From the NCBI RefSeq assembly GCF_048820935.1, contig NZ_JBMERD010000001.1, forward strand, positions 248,001-312,000: a stretch of DNA of 64,000 bases, read 5' to 3'. Positions within the stretch are counted from its first letter, which is position 1; every line of letters begins with the position of its first letter. This DNA is from Algicoccus sp048820935. Its GTDB lineage: Bacteria; Pseudomonadota; Gammaproteobacteria; Burkholderiales; Burkholderiaceae_B. The notes beneath the pieces were generated by a model that saw only the letters and a list, made by a program, of their open reading frames with translations, was not told where the DNA came from and searched no databases. Positions 44,113 through 53,644 of this stretch are shown here, piece after piece. The translations under genes were made by a program, and so were the position numbers.

Positions 44113-45519
44113 TTAATCAAAGCTCTCGTCGACTAATCGCCAATACGTATCTGTTTTCTTGTTGTTTTTATTAAGAATTGAATTATAAAAATTATAGTGA
44201 TCCAGAGCGGTTTTCCCAGCAGTATTTCGCAATCTTGGATTGGCTCCCATATCCAACAAATAGGCAACAACTGAATCTTGTCCTAACTTCGCAGCGATCA
44301 TTAACGCACTATCGCCGTCTTTATTTCTTGCATCAAGTTCAGATCCAGCTTCAATTAATTTTTCAATGATTTCAATATTGGGGATAAGAGAAACAGCAAG
44401 CGTTAATGCACTATCGCCATCTTTATTTTTCGCATTAACTGTGGATCCCGCTTCAAGTAGCTTATTAATAATTTCAAGTCTTGGATTAAGATGCGCAGCA
44501 ACCATCAGTGCTGTCCAGCCTTCTTCAGTTCTTGCATGAATATTTGCCCCCTCTTCCAATAATACATCGATAGGTTTTGAGCTATAGCCCCTCTCAGCTA
44601 CCGTCATAAGTGGAGTTATCCCTGCACCACCGTAAAAACCAAAATCCTTTCTTGCATTAACACTAGCACCAGCAGATATAAGCTCTTTGGCAATATCGAA
44701 GTTTTCATTAATCAATGCTGTTTCGAGAACAGAATGTCCCGATGTTTCCTCAGCATGTATATCTGCTCCAGCAGCTATTAATGACTTTATTAATTGAGGA
44801 GGTGATCCAAAACGAGAAGCCAATAATAGTGGCGTCATATGATCTAAAGTTTTTTTATTGACATTTCCTCCTTCGGCAACATAACTTTTAATCAAATCGC
44901 TGTTAGGATTTGTTCTAATTGAAGCTAGAAAACTTACCCAAGCGCCGGCGCCCTCAGGTTTTGACTTGTTTTCGTATTTAATAAGCTCTTCAACAATATC
45001 GGAATTTCTATTAGAAACAATTGCACGTTCTAATGGTGTTTCATTATATTTATTTTTCCTATCAAAAATTGCACCAGCTTGCAATAACGCTCTAATCACA
45101 TCTAAATTTTCATTTATTCTTGTCGCTTTTATTAAAGCTGAACTATCGTACTTATTAGTAGCATTAACTTCCGCTCCAGCTTCAAGTAAAACTTGAATAA
45201 CTTCAGCACTACGATTATAAAACGCTGCCTCCATGAGTGGAGTACTTCCATCTTCTCTGGTGGCATTAACATTGGCACCAGCGTCGAGCAATGCTTTGAT
45301 AACCTCTGGAAATTGTGCCTCGCGTACAGCGTGATGTAAGGGCGTCCAATTGAAACGATCTACAGCATTAACATCAGCGCCCGCTGCAATTCGCTCCTGA
45401 ACATCGGATAAGGTCCACGACGAATCAAAGGGTAAGAGCGTGCTTGCGTACGCAATTGCCCACATTACGCTAGCAACCAACATGAGCAGCAGTCTTTTCG
45501 CAAAACCGAACACTTTCAT
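44113..45519 (-). CDS. Secreted ankyrin-repeat protein
   Basis: 468 residues with a signal peptide or N-terminal anchor (MKVFGFAKRLLLMLVASVMWAIAYA) followed by about a dozen ankyrin repeats, for example GADVNAVDRFNWTPLHHAV and GANVNATREDGSTPLMEAA. The ATG at 45519 gives the cleaner signal; a GTG four codons upstream is possible. Ankyrin arrays bind other proteins, and the export signal places it in the envelope or periplasm. It follows the TagO-like gene on the same strand at a ~100-bp distance. No partner can be named. Confidence 0.85.
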   Translation of the reverse strand: MKVFGFAKRLLLMLVASVMWAIAYASTLLPFDSSWTLSDVQERIAAGADVNAVDRFNWTPLHHAVREAQFPEVIKALLDAGANVNATREDGSTPLMEAAFYNRSAEVIQVLLEAGAEVNATNKYDSSALIKATRINENLDVIRALLQAGAIFDRKNKYNETPLERAIVSNRNSDIVEELIKYENKSKPEGAGAWVSFLASIRTNPNSDLIKSYVAEGGNVNKKTLDHMTPLLLASRFGSPPQLIKSLIAAGADIHAEETSGHSVLETALINENFDIAKELISAGASVNARKDFGFYGGAGITPLMTVAERGYSSKPIDVLLEEGANIHARTEEGWTALMVAAHLNPRLEIINKLLEAGSTVNAKNKDGDSALTLAVSLIPNIEIIEKLIEAGSELDARNKDGDSALMIAAKLGQDSVVAYLLDMGANPRLRNTAGKTALDHYNFYNSILNKNNKKTDTYWRLVDESFD

Positions 45520-45631
45520 CACTATTTTCACCGTAGGAAAACTTTGCGTTTACAGTCTAGCATCAGGCGTAATACGTTTCTTATCTTTGATTCAGGTGAT
45601 AGTCGTGAATAAAGAGGTCACTCCGTGTTCA

Positions 45632-46279
45632 TTACCACTTACATGCCTCACGCAGCGGTTTAACTGCCTCGTTGAGACCACTAATATCAAAAGTAACTGT
45701 TATTGGTGACTCACTAAATGGCGTCGCTTGTACCAACAGTGTTTTTCCATCGAGGAGACGTTTAATGAAAGGAATGGCCCTGTTGCCTCGCCACAGTCCA
45801 AGTGCCTTGCTATCTGTGGAAGCGTTCGTATTTTGAGTGAATGCCTTTTGCTTGTCCACCCGAAACGTAACCCGTCCATAACCTTGTATATCGGCCATGT
45901 GATGTCCATTAAAAACGATGAATGCCGCTGTAGTATTTTGCATACAACGTAGAATGAGGACTGGTTTGTATGAATCACGGAAACGGCCGCTGATTGGCTC
46001 TAATGCATTTGTTAAAAGAGTAACGAAAGGTGAATCATCGATCTCTGATTTAGAAATATCAATTCTCCAATTCGACGGAGTCGGCTCATAATCAACTCCT
46101 TCGTCCCCGCTGTCTTGATTAAGTTTTTCCTGTAGATCAGACCCTAAGCGATCAAAGCATTCAAGACGTTGCTGACCATCACTAATCTGCGAACAAGACA
46201 GAACCTCTTTTTGTAGCGGATTCGCCACCACCAGCACCGGGAACAATGATATACAGGCCAAAAAAGTAGATATTTTCAT
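45632..46279 (-). CDS. TagO/VasI-like envelope protein
   Basis: 215 residues with a signal peptide (MKISTFLACISLFPVLVVA). The N-terminal part SCSQISDGQQRLECFDRLG is the short Cys-containing motif seen in type VI-associated VasI/TagO-like and other envelope proteins. The rest (NWRIDISKSEIDDSPFVTLL...LILRCMQNTTAAFIVFNGH) fits the TagO pattern, in which a processed product of such length occurs. No type VI secretion genes are present here, so it may do something else. Confidence 0.72.
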   Translation of the reverse strand: MKISTFLACISLFPVLVVANPLQKEVLSCSQISDGQQRLECFDRLGSDLQEKLNQDSGDEGVDYEPTPSNWRIDISKSEIDDSPFVTLLTNALEPISGRFRDSYKPVLILRCMQNTTAAFIVFNGHHMADIQGYGRVTFRVDKQKAFTQNTNASTDSKALGLWRGNRAIPFIKRLLDGKTLLVQATPFSESPITVTFDISGLNEAVKPLREACKW

Positions 46280-46362
46280 CACATCTTCCAACAATCATCA
46301 GGCTACGAATTTCATTTTTTTTAAAATCGAAATTGCTTTATTCAAAACCCTTTCCAATCACT

Positions 46363-46899
46363 TTACTTCAAAGTTTTACGCGTATCGCTTAGCCACCATT
46401 TTTCATGAAACTCATTGAAGTCCTTCAATTGCTTTTCAAGAACACCCAGAAATCCTCCTCTCCATGTACTGAAAGCAGATGTGCCATCTAGATTTTTGAT
46501 GTTTGATGGCATGTTATTGATTGTGTAGTTTGGATTCTGAATACCGTATTCTTGACCAAGGGTTTTAAAATAATCACCCTCCATATAAAACCTTTGATCA
46601 CCTTTAAAAGCCAAAACAACTCGTGACAATGATCTATCTTTCATCTCTGATGCAAAGGTTAATAAAACACGGGTGACATCAAGCATGCTGTTATTGCCAC
46701 CGACTTCACGAATATCAAATACGACGGTTGTCGGATTGACAAGCCATTGATGATACGCAACAACATCAACGCCTTTGTTTCTCGGTGTTGTCTGAATTGC
46801 TTTTGCTACATATTTATATGCAGAAAAATAATTAAAAGCAATAAGCGATACAACAACCACCACAACAATCGCCAAACTTCGTTTATATTTCATCATCAC
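46363..46899 (-). CDS. Small membrane-anchored protein coupled to the restriction enzyme gene
   Basis: 178 residues. One N-terminal membrane helix (SLAIVVVVVVSLIAFNYFSA) is followed by a soluble domain with VVLAFKGDQRFYMEGDYFKTLGQEYGIQNPNYTI and FSTWRGGFLGVLEKQLKDFNEFHEKWW. I recognise it only as a conserved-looking hypothetical. It overlaps the end of the 1601-residue enzyme gene by four bases (ATGA), so the two are co-translated. That is the only hint about its role. Confidence 0.7.
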   Translation of the reverse strand: MMMKYKRSLAIVVVVVVSLIAFNYFSAYKYVAKAIQTTPRNKGVDVVAYHQWLVNPTTVVFDIREVGGNNSMLDVTRVLLTFASEMKDRSLSRVVLAFKGDQRFYMEGDYFKTLGQEYGIQNPNYTINNMPSNIKNLDGTSAFSTWRGGFLGVLEKQLKDFNEFHEKWWLSDTRKTLK

Positions 46900-49800
46900 T
46901 TCTCAAGCTTCGGCAACCCATCAATAATTTTCACCGTCTCCACACTTACAGTCACGATACGTTTAATCAAATCCACGATATAACGGGGATCGTCAGACCA
47001 TTCATTAGGGTCGTTGATGATCCCGGTGTCACGATCTTTAGTGTACTGATAACGCTCTAAAATCCATTCAAGTGCCGACTTCCCATTAACAATGTAACGA
47101 TGCGCTTCTTCCGGAATGCCCTCAAGGCGTAGATGGCTGTTCACCTGAATAATAGAGCGATCGGGGTCTCTGGCAGATCCTGCAAAACGCATCTTCTCGA
47201 CGGTATAGAAGTTTTCCATCATGTCGAACTGATCACTGAATTCTTCAAGATCATAAGGCTTGACGGTCTCGAATCCCGTATGCAGCTGACCCAAACGCTT
47301 ACCTGCTTCAGAAAACACCCAAAAGTCCTTCGTGAAAGGAACACGTGGCCAGTCTTTCTTTAAATCCGCCGCATAGCGCTTGCGGTAGTCTTTTGAGTGC
47401 AACACACCGTAGACGTAATAGAAGATGTCCTCTTTTCCAATACGCTTGTCACTGTAATGTTGACGGAAATCCGCCAAGGCCTCGTCTGTAATGGCATCAC
47501 GTCGTACGTATCCGTCCTGAACATGCTGATCATCCATCACATCAAGAAGGCTTGCGTGAGCAGACTCAGGAAGCTTTTCGTAAAAATAGAGCGGATAACA
47601 TTGACCGCCGGTCAATATATTAAGATCAGGGATGACATTAGACATCAGACATACAAATGGTGCAGTTGCGCCAGTTGTAATTGTTTGAATCACCAAGTTT
47701 TGGTGTGCAGGTGTCGGCCAAAGACGTGCTTTGTAATACTCGTTAAATTCTGTGGAATAGTACAGATAAGAGCCGGAAAACGGTCTGTAAAGAGATTTGA
47801 CAATGTTGGCTCCATCAAAGACTGCATGCTGCTGTCTTGCTAACTGTTTGTAGAGCCCACGTGTCCACTTTATACGTGTTTTATCAGTGGATGCTTTTTT
47901 CTTAGCAATGTCTTCTCGTTGTGCGGATTTCAGGCTTGGCGAACTGAGTTCAGGACTAATCCTATCCACCTCGGCGTTATAAAACGCCACCATCTTTTCA
48001 ATTCGTTTAGTCAGTGCCGTTTTATTGAAATCGTAGACCCACGGATCACGACTTGTTTCAACACCTCGTTGGCGCAATGAAAAAACCTCACCCTCTCCAC
48101 CATGCAAAGGCTTCAACTCATAAAAATCTTCACTGCGCTGATTGATCCAGTCGTAATGCTTGTTCGGCTCGAGCTGTTCCCAATCGAGCTTTCTATAACT
48201 ACCCGCCTTGTCGATGATGTCAAGCTTTTCACGGGTGGATAAATAGTCCCCAATGTCGTGATAGTAGATCTTGCCCGGGCCTTGGTGATCAGCAGATTTA
48301 ACGAGTAATGTAATCGCAATTGGAGCGCGTGATCCACTACCAAAAACCTTGCCACCTTCCATTCGAGACAATTCACCCGAAGTGCGTTGATTCCCCCGCA
48401 AGTTAAATACATAAACCGCAGAAAACTCTTCCTCAAAGCACTTGCGAACACCGGCGGCCACGTTACTGTCGAGCCAGCCGCCGTTCGTAACATAAGCCAC
48501 TACACCTTGTTCAGCAATACGATCAGATGCCCAACGGATTGCTCGGATGTAAGAGTCGTACAGACTGTTTTTGTTGGTTGACTCTGAGAAGTGTGCGTAG
48601 GTGTCACTAATACGACCATCCAACCTAGGATACTTAGCACCACCTTGTGCCACGGAATACGGTGGGTTGCCCACAATGACCCGAATCGGTGCTTTTGCCT
48701 GTCGCTCAATACGTTCGGTATTACCCACTAATAAGAACTCATTGGCCACTGGCCGATCTTCCAAGAGCATGAAGGTGTCTGTCAGCACAATACCGGGGAA
48801 CTCAGCTTCTTGTGGCGGCGTTTCAAAACGGGCGCGGTATGCGCTCTCAATATTGACGGACGCAACGTAATAGGCGAGTAACACAATCTCGTTAGCATGC
48901 AGCTCCGATTCATACTTTCGCTTGAGGTCTTTCTGAGTGATCAGTTCTTCGTTTTGTAGTAAGCGTGTGATGAAAGTCCCTGTGCCAGTAAAGGGGTCGA
49001 GCAAATGCACATTCTCGGCACTCAAGTTGGTCTCAAAGTGTTCCTGCAGGATGTCGTTTGCCGATTGCAAGATGAAGTCAACGATCTCAACGGGTGTATA
49101 GACAATCCCAAGGTCTTTGGCCACATCTTCAAAGGCGGTCGCAAAGAAGCTGTCGTATAGGCTGCGAATCAGCTCTTGACGGGACTTCTCGCTTTTAGCC
49201 AGATCTGCGCGTCGTGCAATGCTTTCATAAAACTCAGACAGCCCTTCGGTTTCCGAATCCACGCCAAAGCGATCTAATTGTGTCAGGATGGCATCCATGG
49301 CCTGAGACACGGGATTGCGCTCCTGTAAGGCATCAACCGGGAACAATGAGTCAAAGACAGGCTTGGTAATCAAATGTTGCGCCAGCAGCTCAACGGCTTG
49401 TTTCTCATCGACCGCAGGGCTGATATTGTTTTGCAGACTCTTTAAGAAAGTCGCAAATGTTTCTTTGGCATGTGGATCATCCAATAATGCGTGAATACGC
49501 TCCACAACGCGTTTGGCGATGCGTGCAACGTCTTTTGCCCAATCGTGCCAATAAGCCGTGTCACCAAGCTTTTTCGGGATTGCGGTATACACCGCTTCAG
49601 AAATCTCACCGATTGGAAGCGGCGGTAGATCCAGTTCGAGCTGAACACCTGTGGGCTTTTCATCTCCGCTACCGCCTGAATCGCCTCCTCCGTCAATAAC
49701 TTGAATCTTGTTACGAAACTCAGCTTCATCAACCAATGATTCATCGTGAGCACGCAAGGCTTTGATGATTTTCCAGATACCTTGAAACTGAGGATCGCTG

Positions 49801-51701
49801 TTAATGTAATTGTCGTAATCCGTCAGTTTGTCTTGTGGAATGCCAACCGGCAGGATGATGTAACCGTATTGTTTGTCGCTACCACTACCAGCAGGCGGTT
49901 TGCGCATCACGCGACCCACCGACTGTACGATGTCGACCACCGAGTTTCGAGTGTCAAAAAAGATCACGCCATCTAGCGCAGGAACGTCGATTCCTTCTGA
50001 GAGACAACGAGCGTTTGACAGCACCCGGCAATAATCATCGGTATCTTCTTTCAGCCAAGCGAGTTTGCGTTGACGGATTAAGGCGTTCATACCACCATCG
50101 ACGTGATCAAACTCACACGTCAGCAATGACTTTTGTTTGGTTTCTTCTTTGTACAGATCGACGATCTTTGGAAATGTGTCGGTCAGCGTTTTAGAGTTTT
50201 TAATTGAACTAGAAAACGCGATTGCCCGACGCATAGGCTGCTGATCAAAGAGAGGTGCATCTTCTTCACCTTCGTCACTAATGAGTTTGACGTCGGTCTT
50301 TGAAAGTCCTTTGTAAGAACCAAAGATCTTAGAGATAAATCGTGTATCGACAGCCTTGGGCAATCCGTCATCGAGTTGTGCACCGTACACGTTGGCTGTA
50401 TGCGCCATACGTGACTCATTGACGGCAACGAGCAACACCCGGTAATCACACAACAGGCCATCACGCACTGCCTGACCAAACCCTAAGCGGTGAAACTGCG
50501 GACCATACCGAGTTTCATCGTCCATGGAATACAAAACAGCATCTTTGTCGGCTGCTTTCGTTTTAGAAGCATCTGCAAAGATTCGTGGGGTTGCAGTCAT
50601 GTACAAGCGCTTTTGTGCTCGAACATGCTCATTGGAGTGCACTTTAACAAACTCGGAATCTTCTTCGCCGTCAAGCGTCAGCCCCGTTGTACGGTGTGCC
50701 TCGTCACAGATGATGAGATCAAATTCATCAAGACCAAGTTCCTGTGCTTTCCCAACCTGACTAATCGATTGGTACGTACAGAAAATCACCGTTCGTTTTG
50801 TGCTGTCATACTCGTGTAGTTTTGCCACAGCTCGCATGATGGCATCTGGATCGGTCGTCGCAGGAAATGGCAGATCGTGCGTGCGAGAGTCTTCGTTGTC
50901 ACGCCCAACCTTGGTGTCAGAGCAGACAACAATGGGGTTAAAGGGAGACCGAGCGTCAATCGTCCATTCGCGCAGTGATTGCGCCACCAGCGAGATTGAA
51001 GGTGCTAAAAACAGCACCCGACCACCTTCAGGTACCAACTCTTCCATGATGCGCAGTGCAGTGTAGGTCTTACCTGTTCCGCAGGCCATAATCAGTTTGC
51101 CGCGATCATGAGTCTCAAAGCCATCTATGACATCATCAAGCGCAGAAACCTGATGGGGACGAAGCTCTTTCTTATACGACCGAAGTTTCATGCCTTCCGG
51201 TTCTCTGATCACATACTGCGACCAGTCAATCGGACTTTCTTGCAAATCGAATTCAGACAGCTTCTCAACAGGAATGACTTGATTGTCGAGCGTATCTTCC
51301 GCGTGCTTGCTCCAACGGTCAGTTGTCGTGACGATGATTCTGTTCGCAAAGGACTTCTGCCCTTCATCCGTCTCAAAACGTCTGCCTGATGCCGCAAGAA
51401 ATGAATCAATGTCTGCTCTAGATACTGAATGCTCAGGCAGGTAGAACTTGCATTGAAAAGCCCAATAATCGCCCGTTCCTGCGACCCGAGCGACCAAATC
51501 AATTCCTGTATCGGCTCCCCACCGATCCGGCCACTCTGACCACAACCAAACATCGCTAAAGTTGTACTGAGGATCTGTACGTAAAAAGTTAGCAATCAGT
51601 CGCTCAAACAGATCCCCTAAATCACGGTTGTTATGTGCAGCATCACGAAACGACTGGAGGACATCTTGAAGGGTTTTATTTGACGTGGTGTGCTCTGACA
51701 T
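46896..51701 (-). CDS. Single-chain restriction-modification enzyme, type ISP-like (nuclease-helicase-methylase)
   Basis: 1601 residues. An Mrr-like nuclease domain (residues ~25-130) has GIDLVAR and AFQCKFY with Asp68 and Gln83-x-Lys85. An SF2 helicase follows (about 170-700): MACGTGKT (~205-212), ICDEAHRT (~331-338), MTATPRIF, and SVGRVMRKPPAG. An N6-adenine methylase comes next, with DPFTGTGTF near 900 and VGNPPYS near 1011. A C-terminal target-recognition part completes it. This order is that of type ISP enzymes such as LlaBIII, which methylate, translocate and cut with one polypeptide. The frame is intact. It may protect the host alongside Zorya. Confidence 0.88.
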   Translation of the reverse strand: MSEHTTSNKTLQDVLQSFRDAAHNNRDLGDLFERLIANFLRTDPQYNFSDVWLWSEWPDRWGADTGIDLVARVAGTGDYWAFQCKFYLPEHSVSRADIDSFLAASGRRFETDEGQKSFANRIIVTTTDRWSKHAEDTLDNQVIPVEKLSEFDLQESPIDWSQYVIREPEGMKLRSYKKELRPHQVSALDDVIDGFETHDRGKLIMACGTGKTYTALRIMEELVPEGGRVLFLAPSISLVAQSLREWTIDARSPFNPIVVCSDTKVGRDNEDSRTHDLPFPATTDPDAIMRAVAKLHEYDSTKRTVIFCTYQSISQVGKAQELGLDEFDLIICDEAHRTTGLTLDGEEDSEFVKVHSNEHVRAQKRLYMTATPRIFADASKTKAADKDAVLYSMDDETRYGPQFHRLGFGQAVRDGLLCDYRVLLVAVNESRMAHTANVYGAQLDDGLPKAVDTRFISKIFGSYKGLSKTDVKLISDEGEEDAPLFDQQPMRRAIAFSSSIKNSKTLTDTFPKIVDLYKEETKQKSLLTCEFDHVDGGMNALIRQRKLAWLKEDTDDYCRVLSNARCLSEGIDVPALDGVIFFDTRNSVVDIVQSVGRVMRKPPAGSGSDKQYGYIILPVGIPQDKLTDYDNYINSDPQFQGIWKIIKALRAHDESLVDEAEFRNKIQVIDGGGDSGGSGDEKPTGVQLELDLPPLPIGEISEAVYTAIPKKLGDTAYWHDWAKDVARIAKRVVERIHALLDDPHAKETFATFLKSLQNNISPAVDEKQAVELLAQHLITKPVFDSLFPVDALQERNPVSQAMDAILTQLDRFGVDSETEGLSEFYESIARRADLAKSEKSRQELIRSLYDSFFATAFEDVAKDLGIVYTPVEIVDFILQSANDILQEHFETNLSAENVHLLDPFTGTGTFITRLLQNEELITQKDLKRKYESELHANEIVLLAYYVASVNIESAYRARFETPPQEAEFPGIVLTDTFMLLEDRPVANEFLLVGNTERIERQAKAPIRVIVGNPPYSVAQGGAKYPRLDGRISDTYAHFSESTNKNSLYDSYIRAIRWASDRIAEQGVVAYVTNGGWLDSNVAAGVRKCFEEEFSAVYVFNLRGNQRTSGELSRMEGGKVFGSGSRAPIAITLLVKSADHQGPGKIYYHDIGDYLSTREKLDIIDKAGSYRKLDWEQLEPNKHYDWINQRSEDFYELKPLHGGEGEVFSLRQRGVETSRDPWVYDFNKTALTKRIEKMVAFYNAEVDRISPELSSPSLKSAQREDIAKKKASTDKTRIKWTRGLYKQLARQQHAVFDGANIVKSLYRPFSGSYLYYSTEFNEYYKARLWPTPAHQNLVIQTITTGATAPFVCLMSNVIPDLNILTGGQCYPLYFYEKLPESAHASLLDVMDDQHVQDGYVRRDAITDEALADFRQHYSDKRIGKEDIFYYVYGVLHSKDYRKRYAADLKKDWPRVPFTKDFWVFSEAGKRLGQLHTGFETVKPYDLEEFSDQFDMMENFYTVEKMRFAGSARDPDRSIIQVNSHLRLEGIPEEAHRYIVNGKSALEWILERYQYTKDRDTGIINDPNEWSDDPRYIVDLIKRIVTVSVETVKIIDGLPKLEK

Positions 51702-51949
51702 AACAAGTTTCCGTGGGCATAAATCGATTCAAATCGCCCCACAACCTGCACTCCGACGAAGCACAAGCCTTGGCATTCAAGCTAACCATCAATAGGTAAC
51801 TGGCAAATGGTGTGGCGCTGGGTCAGTTTACATTCAGATAGGTCTTATTAGGAGCGCCCAAGGGATACTTTGATCAAACCCTCTCAGCCGATACGTTCAA
51901 ACCGACGTCAACTTCGGATGTCACTGCCGAAAACAAGTGGAACAACTCA
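51702..51949. other. Upstream region of the restriction enzyme gene
   Basis: No supported gene or repeat. It should carry the promoter of the minus-strand restriction-modification gene. Confidence 0.4.
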
Positions 51950-52773
51950 GTCGCTGGCATATCTGAGATAGATCTTTTATGGTGATACAGACCACCATCT
52001 ACCACCTGGTTGAACACCTTACCTCCGGCGTATATCTATTGCCAACGACGGCCACAATGAATGTGAGTGGAATGTTAGAGAAACTCGCCAATTTTCCCGC
52101 AGTTCAGCGCAAACATTGGGCAACATTCACCGATTGTCACGTGAGCTGCGGTTGAAAGATAAGCGCCGAGTGAGTGGAACAATTCGCCCACCGGTATATC
52201 TCGGCATGATCTTTTCCGACGATTCAGATCACCTGCTACCACCTGGCCGAATACCCTACCTCCGGCCAGTATCTTTATCCCCACCAGCCCGTTGTGAATG
52301 TGAGTGAAGTATTGCCGAAACTCGAGCTATTTCCCGCAGTTTCAGGTGAGTATTGGTCAGCATTCAACGTGTTTCACGTGAGCATGCGGTGAAACATGAG
52401 CGCCGAGGGAGTGGAACAATTCGCCCGTCGGTGTATCTGGCCATGATCTTTTCAGGCCATACAGACCACCTGCCATCACCTGACTGAACGCCCTACCTAC
52501 GACGAGTATCTTTTATCCCCGTCGGTCCATTGGGAGTATGAGTGAAGTGTCGCCGATGTTCGCGCAGTTTCCCGCAGTTCTGCGCAAACATTGGGCAACA
52601 TTCACCGATTGTCACGTGAGCTGCGGTTGAAAGATAAGCGCCGAGTGAGTGGAATAGTTCTGCCGACGGTGTATCTGCCCATAATCATTCCGGGCGGTAC
52701 GAACCACGTGCCATCACCTGGTCGAACACCCTACCTACAACCAGTATATTTTCCCGACGGCACATCCAAGCGG
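51950..52773. repeat. Tandem ~238-bp modules, left block
   Basis: The landmark TTTCCCGCAGTT recurs near 52095, 52332 and 52571, a spacing of 237-239 bases. Shared blocks in each unit are GCGCAAACATTGGGCAACATTC, CGCCGAGTGAGTGGAA, ATGATCTTTTCC and TGTGAGTGAAGT. Identity between units is moderate; the first and third share a nearly identical ~60-bp block. Short open frames cross them in both directions but no frame is kept open in all units. Confidence 0.75.
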
Positions 52774-52879
52774 TCAACTTTATCCCGTTCAAAAACCGGT
52801 CAATACAACTCAAAATAATTAAGGTAGCAAGGTTCATAAAAGAGTTTTAATCCCGTTCGTAAAGCCCGGTCAGTACCGC
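52774..52879. CRISPR. CRISPR-like mini-array 1 (two repeats, one spacer)
   Basis: Two 36-nt-type repeats (ending at 52809 and 52879, core ATCCCGTTC...CCGGTCARTAC) start 68 bases apart with one AT-rich spacer between. The first repeat lacks two bases (GT after GTTC), and the second ends CCGC instead of CAAC. No cas gene is in the window. Confidence 0.45.
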
Positions 52880-52909
52880 ATGTCCGAGTTTATCTTACAA
52901 TCACCACAG

Positions 52910-53321
52910 AAAACAGGCACGCCCACGGTGAATTGATTCTACCGACGCTGTATCTAGGCATAATCTTTTCTGATGATCCAGATCACCAATCATCACTTGG
53001 TCGAATCCCTTACCGCCGGCGAGTATCTTTTGCGCCGTCGGCCTGTTGTGAGTGTGAGTGAAGTGCCGCCGAGACTCGCGCAGTTTCCCGCAGTTCTGCG
53101 TGAGTATTGGCCGGCACTCACCGAGTTTCACATGAGTATCCGGTGAAAGTTGAGCATCAAATGAGTGGAATAATTCTGCCGCCGGTGTATCTGACGATGA
53201 TCTTTTCGGACGATACAGGTCACCTGCCATCACTATCGCCTTCAAAATCCAATGGATGTAACTGAAGTTTAAAACTTAAACTTCAAAACACCTTAATCTT
53301 GTTCGTAAAAACTGGCAATGT
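52910..53321. repeat. Further module copies and a degenerate solitary repeat
   Basis: Two module segments (about 52925-53040 and 53040-53240) are followed at 53292-53321 by CTTAATCTTGTTCGTAAAAACTGGCAATG, a decayed form of the CRISPR-like repeat. The order module then repeat is the same as in the three arrays. Confidence 0.55.
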
Positions 53322-53644
53322 AATGTCCTAAGGTTTATATTATAAACACTAAGAAAATAAGGATATCTGAAGCGAATCAGCTTTAGCAGCGATAGATCAG
53401 GCGATGATATTTTGAAAAATTCTATAATGCCCAGTAATTAATTCGATCAGAGCAACCTAGTTGGAGTCACACTACAAAGACACTACTGAACGTCAATCTC
53501 TTTTGAGAGAGTTACCCGATGTATCAAAACAGATTAAAAATCTGAGTATGTCTTTGCAATAATTTCAAAAAATCGAGCGTGGGTTGTTTATTTTTCTGGT
53601 GAACAAATTTGAAAACGAAAAGAAAAACGCAAAAGGTGAATGAA
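53322..53644. other. AT-rich region upstream of the helicase gene
   Basis: About 320 bases with no gene seen. It must hold the promoter of the helicase gene. Confidence 0.4.

Noticed and set aside
52116..52818. Similar short frames in successive modules (beginning GNIHRLSREL)
   Set aside because: They follow from the DNA repetition and are broken by stops at different places; no frame stays open in all copies.
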